Shown here piece by piece: positions 1-7,439 of a stretch of DNA of 35,081 nt. Below the pieces are notes generated by a model. That model saw only the letters and a program-made list of their open reading frames with translations. It did no database searches and had not been told where the DNA came from. The DNA lies in contig NZ_SMAM01000013.1 of the NCBI RefSeq assembly GCF_004346205.1, positions 1-35,081 of the forward strand, read 5' to 3'. This DNA is from Bibersteinia trehalosi (GTDB taxonomy: Bacteria; Pseudomonadota; Gammaproteobacteria; Enterobacterales; Pasteurellaceae). Numbering within the stretch: position 1 is the first letter of the stretch; each line of letters opens with the position of its first letter. The position numbers were made by a program, and so were the translations under genes.

Positions 1-558
1 CAAGCGGCAACCAAAGTGAAGGCAGGTAACACAGTCAATATCAATGCAGGTAATAATATAGAAATTACCCGCAGTGGCGCAGACATCACAGTTGCCACCT
101 CAATGACCCCAACGTTCAACACAGTTCAAGTGGGCGGTAAAGAAGGTGTAACCCTTGGAAGCTCAACCGCGAAAGACGGCGTGAAAGAATTAAGCGTCGG
201 CGCTCGTGGAGCGGAAGCACGTATCACAAACGTTGCACCAGGCATTGCAGATACAGATGCAGTGAATGTAGGGCAGTTACGTGGTGCTGTGGGTAATATC
301 CATAACCACATTAACAAAGTGGATAAACGTGTTCGTGGTGTTGGTGCAAATGCTGCGGCAGGTATGGCGTTACCACAGGTTTATATCCCAGGTAAATCCA
401 TGGTAGCAGCTTCTGCTGGTACTTACGGTGGTGAATCGGCAGTTGCCGTGGGTTACTCACGAGCGAGTGACAATGGTAAGTTAATCCTGAAAATGACTGG
501 TACTGCAAATAGTCAAGGACACTTATCTGGTGGTGTGGGTGTAGGTTACCAATGGTAA
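1..558 (+). CDS. Trimeric autotransporter adhesin, C-terminal end only (5' partial)
   Basis: The frame is open from the first base, so this is the 3' end of a longer gene; 186 residues are visible. The first part looks like stalk (AGNTVNINAGNNIEIT, FNTVQVGG). It is followed by a neck-like segment (DTDAVNVGQL), a short coiled-coil-like stretch (NIHNHINKVDKRVRGVGA) and the C-terminal membrane anchor (AAAGMALPQVYIPGKSM, SAVAVGYSRASDNGK, ending GVGVGYQW). This is the YadA-anchor layout: three chains together form one 12-stranded outer-membrane beta barrel and export the adhesive passenger. The last residue is aromatic (W), as expected for recognition by the Bam machinery. There is no N-X-S/T sequon anywhere in this fragment, in contrast to the adhesin at 30721. 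A strong terminator follows. Family assignment is secure; ligand and total size cannot be told. Confidence 0.93.
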   Translation, partial: QAATKVKAGNTVNINAGNNIEITRSGADITVATSMTPTFNTVQVGGKEGVTLGSSTAKDGVKELSVGARGAEARITNVAPGIADTDAVNVGQLRGAVGNIHNHINKVDKRVRGVGANAAAGMALPQVYIPGKSMVAASAGTYGGESAVAVGYSRASDNGKLILKMTGTANSQGHLSGGVGVGYQW

Positions 559-589
559 TTTAAGACTCTCACTTATAGTCTAATAAGTT

Positions 590-620
590 AAGGCGACAAG
601 CGACATACTTGTCGCCTTTT
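590..620 (+). terminator. Intrinsic terminator of the first adhesin gene
   Basis: An 11-bp perfect stem (AAGGCGACAAG at 590-600 and CTTGTCGCCTT at 608-618) with a 7-base loop runs into a T run. It sits about 30 bases after the stop codon. Confidence 0.85.
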
Positions 621-730
621 ACTAGAATTAGGCTATGTCTTATTGTTTTTTGAACAAAAAACTCTTAGGATTAACATGTTTTTGCAAGAAAACATTTATC
701 TTCTGAGTTTATTTTTGAAGGATTTTTAAC

Positions 731-1240
731 ATGATGAAAAACATCTTTAAATTAAGTACTGTTTCAGTGGCAACTTTACTTTTAGCTGGTTGTTTTACCG
801 CAAAAAGTATTAATTATGATGCTCCAGCTCCGGCCGTTGCTCCTGCGCCAGCAGTTGCACCAGCAGCACCAGCGCCGGCTAAAGCAAAAGAATTTGTCTT
901 AAGTGGTGATTTCTTATTTGATTTTGATAAATCAAATCTCACTGCAAAAGGCAAATCTGTATTAAATAATGTTGCTAAAGAAATTAAAGCAAATGGTGCA
1001 AAAAATGTATCAATTACAGGTTATACCGACCGTTTAGGTTCTGCACAATATAACTTGAAACTTTCTCAAGAGCGTGCAAACACGGCAAAAGCGTATTTAC
1101 AAGCGCAAGGCGTGAAAGCAAATATTAAAGCGATTGGTAAAGGTAAAGCTAACCAAGTTAAAGCATGTAAAGGCGAAACTGGTCAAGCATTAAAAGATTG
1201 CTTAAAACCGAACCGTCGTGTAGTTATTCGTGCGCAGTAA
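731..1240 (+). CDS. OmpA-family outer-membrane lipoprotein
   Basis: The 169-residue product has a lipoprotein signal with lipobox LLAGC (mature Cys near residue 21). An Ala/Pro-rich linker (about residues 30-52) is followed by a C-terminal OmpA-like peptidoglycan-binding domain (FLFDFDKSNLTAKGK, then TGYTDRLGSAQYNLKLSQERA). The end of the domain has two cysteines around GETGQALKD and the closing NRRVVIRAQ. This resembles the periplasmic domain of Pasteurellaceae OmpA (P5) more than Pal, so I do not call it pal. The likely role is anchoring the outer membrane to peptidoglycan. A GAAGGA ribosome binding site lies 8 bases before the first of two consecutive ATG codons. It is a single-gene unit between two terminators. 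The domain call is firm; the precise orthologue is not. Confidence 0.88.
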   Translation: MMKNIFKLSTVSVATLLLAGCFTAKSINYDAPAPAVAPAPAVAPAAPAPAKAKEFVLSGDFLFDFDKSNLTAKGKSVLNNVAKEIKANGAKNVSITGYTDRLGSAQYNLKLSQERANTAKAYLQAQGVKANIKAIGKGKANQVKACKGETGQALKDCLKPNRRVVIRAQ

Positions 1241-1267
1241 TACTGACTAGCAAAGCATAAGAAGTGA

Positions 1268-1297
1268 GAGCAAACAGCTGGCTGTTTGCTCTTTATT
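1268..1297 (+). terminator. Intrinsic terminator of the OmpA-like lipoprotein gene
   Basis: A near-perfect palindrome with arms GAGCAAACAGC and GCTGTTTGCTC is followed by TTTATTTTTG. It lies about 30 bases after the stop. Confidence 0.85.
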
Positions 1298-1321
1298 TTT
1301 GCAAATTTTTTGATGAAATAG

Positions 1322-1330
1322 ACCGCTTGT
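1322..1330 (-). repeat. DNA uptake signal sequence (Apl type)
   Basis: ACCGCTTGT is the reverse complement of ACAAGCGGT. Read on the minus strand it continues into the A/T-rich tail typical of extended uptake signals in the Actinobacillus pleuropneumoniae clade. Confidence 0.75.
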
Positions 1331-1368
1331 TAGCATGAGTTAAAAATCAAAAGATTGTAAATAGAAAA

Positions 1369-1411
1369 TGTGATCTAATTCACATTAATTTCCTAACAGC
1401 TTGGCTACAAT
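1369..1411 (+). promoter_or_regulatory. CRP site and class II-like promoter of yjjI-yjjW
   Basis: TGTGATCTAATTCACA (1369-1384) matches the CRP consensus TGTGA-N6-TCACA in all ten defined positions. A -10 like element TACAAT lies at 1406-1411. If transcription starts near 1418, the CRP site is centred at about -41.5, the class II activator position. No good -35 hexamer is present, which fits dependence on an activator. The T at the third half-site position marks an ordinary CRP site, not the Sxy-dependent competence type (TGCGA). Confidence 0.78.
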
Positions 1412-1448
1412 TCTTCTTTTCTGAAAATCATAAACTAAGGAGAATACT

Positions 1449-2990
1449 ATGCAAGCGGTATTACAAGATATTCTTGATGTTGTAAAAGCGAAAAATTTGA
1501 CTTATCAACAGAAATTGATGAGCATTGGTAATATTGCAGAACGACTATTTCATCCAATTGAATTATTAGGCTATACAGAAGAAGAGTGGCACTATATTGA
1601 AAATCAGATGATTTGTGATCTTAATGAAGGTTATGCCATTTACCGACCACGTTATATTTTGCCTGATTATAATGTGTATATGCAAAAAGGTTGCCAATTC
1701 TTAGATTTACCACCACCTACTAACCTAGACGAAGCCTTAGATGGCTTATTAATAATCTACTCACACGTACCTTCTATCACTACTTTCCCTGTTTATATCG
1801 GATGTTTAGATCAATTACTTGAGCCTTTTATTACCGATGAAGAGCAAGATTATATTAAAATCAAGCGCTTCTTAAATCATATTGATAAAACTATTTCTGA
1901 TTCCTTCTGCCACGCCAATATCGGGCCTTACGACACCAAAGCCGGTCGTTTAATTTTAAAAGCCGTGATAGAGCTTGAGAATACAACACCGAATATGACG
2001 ATTCGTTATGACAAAACCAAAACGTCACGGGAATTTGCAGAACTCGCGGCGAAAGCTTGTTTATTGGTTTCCAAGCCATCCTTTGCAAATGATGCTTACT
2101 ACATTCAAGATTTAGGCGAAGAGTATGGTATTGCAAGCTGTTATAATGCATTACCTGAATGCGGTGGCGCTTATACATTAACTCGGTTGCGATTAGGTAC
2201 GATAGGGCGAGCTTGCACTACTGTTGATGAAATGGTAAATGAACTGCTACCAAAAGTGGCTAAACTTGCCCTTTCTACTATGGATAAGCGACATAAGTTT
2301 TTAGTGGAAGAAAGCCATTTCTTTGAGAGTAGTTTTCTTGTGAAAGAAGGCTTTATCCAGCGAAAAAACTTTACTAGTATGCTGGCTATTGTTGGGCTTG
2401 CCGATGCAGTTAATCATCTCCTTAAGCAAGAAGGACTGAATGAAACCTTTGGACAAAGTCAGCGAGGGGATGAAATTGCGACCTTGATTATGGATCAATT
2501 AGCAAAAGTAAATAATGCGCATATAGGGCTATATGTTGAGCGAACGAACAATCAATATTTATTGCATGCGCAAGTTGGCGCTAATAATCATCCAGAAGAC
2601 AAACTAAATACACCCGCCCATCGTATTCGAGTGGGAGAAGAGCCAACCTTGTTAGCACACTTAAAACAATCTGCCCCCTTTCATAAATATTTTCCTGCTG
2701 GAACGGGAGATTTATTTGCTTTCGACCAAACCTATACAGAACATTTAGATGCGGTTGTTGATATTATTGATGGGGCTTTTACCCAAGGATATCGCTATAT
2801 TACAACATACCTAAAAAATACCGATCTGATTAGGGTAACAGGCTATTTAGTGAAAAAAAGTGAAGTTGAACGCTATCGGAATGGCGAAGCAGTATTGCGT
2901 GATACGACATGGTATGGCTCAGGAACAGATGATTGTGCCAAAGTATTCGATCGCCAACTGCGTGATCATGATAATGTGAATGCGGTATAA
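1449..2990 (+). CDS. yjjI: YjjI-family glycyl radical enzyme
   Basis: The 513-residue product is of the YjjI (DUF3029) type, close to the length of E. coli YjjI. The glycyl radical motif RVTGYL lies at 462-467, with Gly465 as the likely radical site. Candidate catalytic cysteines are Cys231 and Cys238 in SCYNALPECGGAYTL. Such enzymes store a radical on the glycine, pass it to a cysteine and act under anaerobic conditions; the substrate of this family is not established to my knowledge. A strong AAGGAG site lies 7 bases before the ATG. The next gene encodes a radical-SAM activase, the expected partner, and overlaps it slightly. The CRP-type promoter upstream suggests expression when preferred carbon sources are scarce. 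Oxygen-sensitive cytoplasmic enzyme by inference. Confidence 0.88.
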   Translation: MQAVLQDILDVVKAKNLTYQQKLMSIGNIAERLFHPIELLGYTEEEWHYIENQMICDLNEGYAIYRPRYILPDYNVYMQKGCQFLDLPPPTNLDEALDGLLIIYSHVPSITTFPVYIGCLDQLLEPFITDEEQDYIKIKRFLNHIDKTISDSFCHANIGPYDTKAGRLILKAVIELENTTPNMTIRYDKTKTSREFAELAAKACLLVSKPSFANDAYYIQDLGEEYGIASCYNALPECGGAYTLTRLRLGTIGRACTTVDEMVNELLPKVAKLALSTMDKRHKFLVEESHFFESSFLVKEGFIQRKNFTSMLAIVGLADAVNHLLKQEGLNETFGQSQRGDEIATLIMDQLAKVNNAHIGLYVERTNNQYLLHAQVGANNHPEDKLNTPAHRIRVGEEPTLLAHLKQSAPFHKYFPAGTGDLFAFDQTYTEHLDAVVDIIDGAFTQGYRYITTYLKNTDLIRVTGYLVKKSEVERYRNGEAVLRDTTWYGSGTDDCAKVFDRQLRDHDNVNAV

Positions 2991-3783
2991 GTTTACTATG
3001 GCGCTTTCAGAGATTTTTGTGCCACTGCATCGGATTATTCCTTTTTCCAATGTAGAAGGGCGAGGGAATCGCACCAGTATTTTTTTACAAGGTTGCAAGC
3101 TGAATTGTTTGTATTGCCATAATCCGGAAACGATTCCCCGTTATGCCGATACCGCAAAATTAGTGAGTTTACAATATCTGTATGAACAGATAATGGAATC
3201 TGTACCTTTTATTCGAGGGGTGACAATTTCCGGTGGTGAGCCCACGATTCACTATAAAAAGCTAATTCCGTTATTTAAAACACTTCATCAACAGGGTTTA
3301 ACTTGTTATCTAGATAGCAGTGGCTTTTTTGAATATGACATGATTGCACCATTGATTGAAGTGACGGATAAGTTTTTATTTGATTTAAAAGGCGATGGAG
3401 AAGGATTGCAAGCACTTTGTTTTGATCGAAAAAACCAAGCAGGTAAAGTACCAAGTCAGATGATACCGGTGAAAAATCATATGAAACCAGAAAATCTGGC
3501 ACGCAATTTGCAAAATTTATCTAAATTGTTACCGCTTGGAAAGATTGAAGAGGTGCGTTTAGTTTATCTTAATCAGTTTTATGATGCTTATCAGCTAATT
3601 GAAAAAGTCGCTGTTTTGCTAAAACCTTATCCAGATGTATTATTGAAAATAATTCGGGTACATACAAAAGGAGTGCGCGATGAAAATGGACTTAAGCCTT
3701 TTGTACCAAGTATTGAGCAGATTGACAAGCTTGCCCTTTTCAGTAAACAGTGCGGGATAAAAAACATAGTCACGATCTATTAG
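2980..3783 (+). CDS. yjjW: Radical-SAM glycyl-radical-enzyme activase, YjjW type
   Basis: The 267-residue product carries the radical-SAM cluster motif CKLNCLYC (Cys39, Cys43, Cys46), followed by CHNPET and the SAM-binding ISGGEPT. These are hallmarks of activases such as PflA and YjjW. It would use a [4Fe-4S] cluster and S-adenosylmethionine to abstract hydrogen from Gly465 of the upstream enzyme. The motif runs directly into the core barrel, without the cysteine-rich two-cluster ferredoxin insert found after the CxxxCxxC motif in E. coli YjjW. The start at 2980 overlaps the yjjI stop by 11 bases; an ATG at 2998 is an equally good alternative and neither has a clear ribosome binding site, so translation is probably coupled. 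Activase identity is firm; the symbol rests mainly on the neighbour. Confidence 0.85.
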   Translation: MRYKFTMALSEIFVPLHRIIPFSNVEGRGNRTSIFLQGCKLNCLYCHNPETIPRYADTAKLVSLQYLYEQIMESVPFIRGVTISGGEPTIHYKKLIPLFKTLHQQGLTCYLDSSGFFEYDMIAPLIEVTDKFLFDLKGDGEGLQALCFDRKNQAGKVPSQMIPVKNHMKPENLARNLQNLSKLLPLGKIEEVRLVYLNQFYDAYQLIEKVAVLLKPYPDVLLKIIRVHTKGVRDENGLKPFVPSIEQIDKLALFSKQCGIKNIVTIY

Positions 3784-3814
3784 ACAAGCGCATTTGGATA
3801 GCTTGAAAATAAAT

Positions 3815-3847
3815 AAACCCTTAGCAATGGTGTGTTGCTAAGGGTTT
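3815..3847. terminator. Bidirectional terminator between yjjW and tonB
   Basis: A 13-bp perfect stem (AAACCCTTAGCAA at 3815-3827, TTGCTAAGGGTTT at 3835-3847) lies between the convergent yjjW and tonB genes. T-rich sequence follows on both strands, more so on the minus strand (ATTTATTTTC). Confidence 0.85.
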
Positions 3848-3851
3848 ATAA

Positions 3852-4736
3852 TTATTGAATGGTAAATCTGACAGGGACAGAAATCGCATTAGGGAACCCC
3901 GCCGGCGGTGCGGGCGGTTTGGTATTTTGGGCAGCTTTTACAGCGGCATTATCTAAGTTTTGATTCCCTGAAGATTTTGTTACCTGAACATTGCTAATTT
4001 GCCCATTCGCAGACAGTGAGAAATTGAGAACAACTACTCCCATTTTACGCATCATTTTTTCGCGCACAGGGTAACTACTATTCGCACGTTGTTGCAAGGA
4101 TCTTAGCAATAGTGCTCGATAAGTACTATGTTCATTGCCATTGGCAATTTTATATTGCCCCGGTTGAGTCGTATTGCCATTTGGCAAGCCTGCTTGGTTT
4201 ACTTTAGTGTTATTACCAAGTTCAGCGCCATCCTGAATGCCTGCTTGGTTTTTCTTACCTTGAAATGCATTTGGTATTGCTTTAGCGACCACACCCTGTT
4301 TGGCTTCTTTACCTGTTTCGAGCGCTTTTACTACCTTCTTAGGCTCAGTTTTAAGTTTTTCCTTCGGTTTTTCTTTTTCCTTCGGCTTATCTTTCACTGG
4401 CTCTTTGGGTTTTTCTTTTGGCTTTGGCTTCTCTTTCGGTTTTTCTTTTGGTTCTGGTTTAACTACAGGGATAGCTTCTGGCACTTCCACCGGCTCTGGC
4501 TCAACGACCTTTTCTGGTTCAGGAGTAGGCTCAGGAACAACATTATCTGATTCTGGTGCGACAGCAACTTGCTCTTGTTCCAATCTTGAGGCAATAAGCT
4601 CAATTGAAATACTTGTAACCTCTTCTTGTAACATCGGTTTTGTGTGTTGTACGGCCGCCCATACTCCTCCAAAAATTAAGCTGTGGATAGCTAACGAGCC
4701 GAGCAAACCAATTCGGGAGTTAGATTTATTTGGCAT
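3852..4736 (-). CDS. tonB: TonB energy-transducing protein
   Basis: The 294-residue product has an N-terminal membrane anchor (about residues 8-28), a long Pro/Glu then Lys/Pro/Glu-rich spacer (about 60-145, with repeated KPKEKPKE units), and a C-terminal TonB domain. The domain includes YPVREKMMRKMGVVVLNFSL, followed by the NISVPVRFTIQ-like end (AISVPVRFTIQ). It transmits proton-motive force from ExbB-ExbD to outer-membrane receptors across the periplasm; the TbpA receptor at 20485 is an obvious client. It is the last gene of exbB-exbD-tonB, with a 3-base gap after exbD. The highly repetitive spacer codons produce long spurious open frames on the plus strand. The assignment is firm. Confidence 0.95.
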   Translation of the reverse strand: MPNKSNSRIGLLGSLAIHSLIFGGVWAAVQHTKPMLQEEVTSISIELIASRLEQEQVAVAPESDNVVPEPTPEPEKVVEPEPVEVPEAIPVVKPEPKEKPKEKPKPKEKPKEPVKDKPKEKEKPKEKLKTEPKKVVKALETGKEAKQGVVAKAIPNAFQGKKNQAGIQDGAELGNNTKVNQAGLPNGNTTQPGQYKIANGNEHSTYRALLLRSLQQRANSSYPVREKMMRKMGVVVLNFSLSANGQISNVQVTKSSGNQNLDNAAVKAAQNTKPPAPPAGFPNAISVPVRFTIQ

Positions 4737-4739
4737 GGC

Positions 4740-5126
4740 TTATTTCGCACTCTCTTTCTGGGTTACGATAGCAACATTGTTGATTTCATGACTAGAAAGT
4801 AGGTCTGTGATTTCAACAAATTTTTCAAAAGCAACAGCAGAATCTACTTTTAATGTCACTTTGAGACTTTTATCCCAAGTGGCAATTTCTGATGCTAATA
4901 ACTCTTTTGTTATAGGTTTATCATTATAAAAAAACTCATTATCTGCTGTGATGGTGAGTAATTTAGCCATATCATCGGATTTTATTGCTTGGGTGGTGCT
5001 TGCCTTTGGTACATTGACTTGGATTTTTCCTTGTGAAATAAAGGAAGCCGTAATCAGTACAATGGCTAGTAGCACCAGCATAATATCGATAAAAGGGATA
5101 ATATTGATTTCATCAAACTTTTTCAT
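4740..5126 (-). CDS. exbD: Biopolymer transport protein ExbD
   Basis: The protein starts [20 protein letters not shown], nearly identical to ExbD of Haemophilus as I remember it. It has one N-terminal membrane helix containing the conserved Asp of the FIDIMLVLL motif, which takes part in proton-driven motion, and then a periplasmic domain. I chose the ATG at 5126 because GGAG lies 8 bases upstream and it matches the family start. An earlier ATG at 5138 overlaps the exbB stop as TAATG and would add MEFA. About 128 residues, the normal length. It forms the TonB motor with ExbB and TonB. Confidence 0.95.
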   Translation of the reverse strand: MKKFDEINIIPFIDIMLVLLAIVLITASFISQGKIQVNVPKASTTQAIKSDDMAKLLTITADNEFFYNDKPITKELLASEIATWDKSLKVTLKVDSAVAFEKFVEITDLLSSHEINNVAIVTQKESAK

Positions 5127-5137
5127 GGCAAACTCCA

Positions 5138-5581
5138 TTATTGACGAGCTTTATTTGCTTGCCATTTCAGTTTGTTTTCTTCCACTTTACGACCGAAACC
5201 GTTATAGAACATCATAGCTGGAATAGCGACTAAAATACCCACAGCTGTTGCTTTTAAGGCAAGAGATAAGTGCACCATAATAGATGCAGCATCAATATCT
5301 CCGCCCGCGTGTCCTAATTCGTAGAAGGTTAAAAGAATACCGATAACAGTACCGAGTAAGCCAATATAAGGCGCATTAGAACCAATGGTTGAGATTGTGG
5401 TTAAGTTATGGGTCAAATCAATTTCAAGCTCTTCTAATGTTTGATATTGTTTAGCGTCCACTTTTTTATAAAACAGCACGCGTTCGATCACTTTGGCAAA
5501 CAAAATAATGCTCATGATGGCGAGTAATCCAAGAATAATATAGTCAATGTAGCTTTGTAAAAATTGAAAGAGTTGATCCAT
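5138..5581 (-). CDS. exbB: Biopolymer transport protein ExbB
   Basis: The 147-residue product is the short Pasteurellaceae form of ExbB. It has an N-terminal membrane helix (about 14-32), a cytoplasmic stretch, and two C-terminal helices around [17 protein letters not shown] and [20 protein letters not shown], the MotA/TolQ/ExbB signature. It forms the pentameric inner-membrane channel around ExbD. It is the first gene of the operon. AAGGAA lies about 8 bases before the ATG. The leader contains an unusual 20-bp hairpin, annotated separately, and a divergent promoter region is shared with glpE. Confidence 0.95.
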   Translation of the reverse strand: MDQLFQFLQSYIDYIILGLLAIMSIILFAKVIERVLFYKKVDAKQYQTLEELEIDLTHNLTTISTIGSNAPYIGLLGTVIGILLTFYELGHAGGDIDAASIMVHLSLALKATAVGILVAIPAMMFYNGFGRKVEENKLKWQANKARQ

Positions 5582-5615
5582 AAATTGTTCCTTATTGAAA
5601 AATAGAAAAGCAAAT

Positions 5616-5663
5616 CATGGACGTGTTGAAAGCACCGTAGTTTGGTGTTTCAGCACGCCCATG
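5616..5663 (-). other. Long imperfect hairpin in the exbB leader
   Basis: Arms at 5616-5636 (CATGGACGTGTTGAAAGCACC) minus one base and 5644-5663 pair over about 20 bases, with two G-U pairs, one bulged G and a 7-base loop. In the exbB transcript it would start roughly 15 bases after the predicted start site and end about 35 bases before the ATG. The T-rich stretch after it on the minus strand is interrupted (TTTTCTATTTTTC), so it may be an attenuator or a stability element. Confidence 0.6.
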
Positions 5664-5685
5664 TGCGCATTTGAAAATTGTTCGC

Positions 5686-5713
5686 ATTATATAGGGATGT
5701 GTAAAAATTTCAA
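5686..5713 (-). promoter_or_regulatory. Probable exbB promoter
   Basis: On the minus strand, TTGAAA (5713-5708) and TATAAT (5691-5686) are separated by 16 bases. The start would lie near 5679, giving a leader of about 98 bases. No convincing Fur box was seen. Confidence 0.6.
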
Positions 5714-5735
5714 CCATTCTTAATGGAAACGAGTG

Positions 5736-5763
5736 TTTACAATTCTGTTTGAAATGCTATATT
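5736..5763 (+). promoter_or_regulatory. Probable glpE-sohB promoter
   Basis: TTTACA (5736-5741) and TATATT (5758-5763) have 16-base spacing, with an extended -10 TG one base before the -10 hexamer. Confidence 0.6.
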
Positions 5764-5804
5764 TCGCCACTTTAGAGTTAAGAAATCGTTAAAAGAAATT
5801 ATTT

Positions 5805-6131
5805 ATGGAAGAAACATTTATTGAAATTACACCTCAGCAGGCATGGGAAATGATGCAACGTGATAATACGGTGCTTGCCGATATTCGTGATGCAATTCGA
5901 TTTAGCCATAGCCGACCTCAAGGTGCTTTTCATCTAACTAATCATAGCTATGGTACCTTTATGGATGAATACGATTATGAAGAACCAGTGATTGTGCTTT
6001 GTTATCATGGTGTAAGTAGTCGTGGAACTGCTCAATTTTTAATTGAGCAAGGGTATGAGCAAGTCTATAGCGTAAAAGGCGGCTTTGAGGGTTGGGTTCG
6101 GGCTGAATTGCCAATTGAAATGGGATATTGA
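5805..6131 (+). CDS. glpE: Thiosulfate sulfurtransferase GlpE (rhodanese)
   Basis: The 108-residue product is a single-domain rhodanese. The active-site loop CYHGVSSRG contains the catalytic Cys66, matching CYHGNSSKG of E. coli GlpE at nearly the same position. It transfers sulfane sulfur from thiosulfate to acceptors such as cyanide or thioredoxin in the cytoplasm. It is followed 16 bases later by sohB, probably in one transcript. In E. coli, glpE sits with glpG and glpR; here neither is present. The ribosome binding site is weak (AAAGAAA). Confidence 0.93.
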   Translation: MEETFIEITPQQAWEMMQRDNTVLADIRDAIRFSHSRPQGAFHLTNHSYGTFMDEYDYEEPVIVLCYHGVSSRGTAQFLIEQGYEQVYSVKGGFEGWVRAELPIEMGY

Positions 6132-6147
6132 TTAAAGGAGCACGTAA

Positions 6148-7203
6148 ATGTGGAAAGAAATTTTGCTTAATTATGGCATTTTTTTGCTTGAGTTATTAAC
6201 GGTGTTTGGTGTGATTGCCGTTGTTGTTATGATGATTTTAGAAGCTCGCAAACAGCCTGAAAACGGCACGATTACATTAACAAATTTGACGGAAAAATTT
6301 GCTGAGCAAGAAAAAGCGTTAAAACACAGTTTTTTAAGTGAAGCTGAATTAAAACACCAAGAAAAATTGGAGAAAAAAGCAGCTAAAGAAAAAGCTAAGG
6401 CTGAGAAAAAACGCTTAAAAGAGGGGCTAGAGCTGGCAGAAGATACAAAATCGCGTCTGTTTGTACTTAATTTTCATGGGGATCTACATGCCAGCAATGT
6501 TGCAAGCTTACGTAAAGAGATTGATGCGGTGCTTAGTGTGGCAAATCCAGCCAAAGACAGTGTATTACTCAAATTAGAAAGCCCTGGTGGCGTGGTGCAT
6601 GGTTATGGCTTAGCGGCATCACAATTACAGCGTTTGAAGAAAAAACAAATTCCTTTGACTATTGCTGTAGATAAAGTGGCTGCCAGTGGCGGCTACATGA
6701 TGGCATGTGTTGCAGATAAAATTGTAGCTGCACCATTTGCAATTATTGGGTCTGTTGGGGTTGTCGCCCAAGTGCCGAATATTCATCGTCTGCTGAAAAA
6801 ACATGATATTGATGTTGATGTGATGACTGCAGGGGAATATAAACGCACGGTGACCTTGGTTGGCGAAAATACAGAGAAAGGTAAACAGAAGTTTCAACAA
6901 GAATTGGAAGAGACTCACGCTCTGTTTAAGACGTTTGTTATTGAACATCGGCCACAACTTGAGATTGAAAAAATTGCGACAGGTGAACATTGGTTTGGAC
7001 AACAAGCCTTGGCACTAAATTTAGTTGATGAAATCAATACGAGCGATGATTTTATTCTCAATGCGATAGCAACGTATGATGTTATTGAAATTAAATATCA
7101 ACGCAAGAAAAAGCTTGCTCAGCGAGTTGGTGAACAGGTCGAGAGTAGCGTTGAAAATGTACTAAGCAAATTATGGTATAAAAGCCGAGAGACGCATTTA
7201 TAA
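6148..7203 (+). CDS. sohB: Putative inner-membrane peptidase SohB (S49 family)
   Basis: The 351-residue product has an N-terminal membrane helix (about 10-31), a Lys/Glu/Ala-rich segment (about 50-95, likely helical) and a peptidase S49 domain. The domain includes LESPGGVVHGYG, the nucleophile region VAASGGYMM (Ser180) and GEYKRTVT with Lys232 as the probable catalytic base. This is the Ser-Lys dyad of the SppA/SohB family. It probably degrades signal peptides or membrane protein fragments; E. coli sohB was found as a multicopy suppressor of degP (htrA) loss. AAAGGAG lies 9 bases before the ATG. It follows glpE directly. Confidence 0.93.
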   Translation: MWKEILLNYGIFLLELLTVFGVIAVVVMMILEARKQPENGTITLTNLTEKFAEQEKALKHSFLSEAELKHQEKLEKKAAKEKAKAEKKRLKEGLELAEDTKSRLFVLNFHGDLHASNVASLRKEIDAVLSVANPAKDSVLLKLESPGGVVHGYGLAASQLQRLKKKQIPLTIAVDKVAASGGYMMACVADKIVAAPFAIIGSVGVVAQVPNIHRLLKKHDIDVDVMTAGEYKRTVTLVGENTEKGKQKFQQELEETHALFKTFVIEHRPQLEIEKIATGEHWFGQQALALNLVDEINTSDDFILNAIATYDVIEIKYQRKKKLAQRVGEQVESSVENVLSKLWYKSRETHL

Positions 7204-7207
7204 GCTA

Positions 7208-7216
7208 ACAAGCGGT
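7208..7216 (+). repeat. DNA uptake signal sequence (Apl type)
   Basis: ACAAGCGGT followed by C and an A/T-rich tail (TAATTTGAGAAAATTTTT) is one of the best extended matches in the window. It sits just after sohB. Confidence 0.8.
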
Positions 7217-7266
7217 CTAATTTGAGAAAATTTTTACAAAAAATAGAAATTGCTTGAAAAATAGAC

Positions 7267-7295
7267 TTTTCAAACAGTGAAAAAATGCGTATTAT
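7267..7295 (+). promoter_or_regulatory. dusB-fis promoter with GC-rich discriminator
   Basis: TTTTCA (7267-7272) and TATTAT (7290-7295) have 17-base spacing. The -10 is followed by ACGCGCCC, a GC-rich discriminator like those of stringently controlled promoters. The E. coli dusB-fis promoter is known to be growth-rate and ppGpp regulated, so the same logic is plausible here. Confidence 0.6.
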
Positions 7296-7361
7296 ACGCG
7301 CCCTTGATTCAGAACGCAGAATAATCATTTTCGCGCTTTCTGATGAGGCGGAATAGTGAAG

Positions 7362-7391
7362 AAGTACGGTTTTTAGCCGTACTTTTTATTT
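7362..7391 (+). terminator. Terminator-shaped hairpin in the dusB leader
   Basis: An 8-bp perfect stem (AAGTACGG at 7362-7369, CCGTACTT at 7377-7384) with a 7-base loop is followed by TTTATTT. It lies downstream of the predicted promoter and about 50 bases before the dusB start, so it could be an attenuator or end a short leader RNA of about 85 bases. Confidence 0.6.
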
Positions 7392-7439
7392 GGGACTTCG
7401 ATGAGTTAAATTTGTATTAAAAATCGCCAATGGAGCTGT

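Noticed and set aside
731-1240. Calling the OmpA-like lipoprotein Pal
   Set aside because: The C-terminal cysteine pair and NRRV ending fit OmpA-type domains, and no tol genes are adjacent.
4128-4791. Long plus-strand open frames opposite tonB
   Set aside because: They arise from the repetitive Lys/Pro/Glu codons of the TonB spacer; the products are Phe/Leu or Gly/Ser/Phe rich and lack ribosome binding sites.
7348-7362. A CTGATGA element in the dusB leader, reminiscent of a hammerhead ribozyme core
   Set aside because: No stem II, no GAAA and no cleavage-site helix can be drawn around it.
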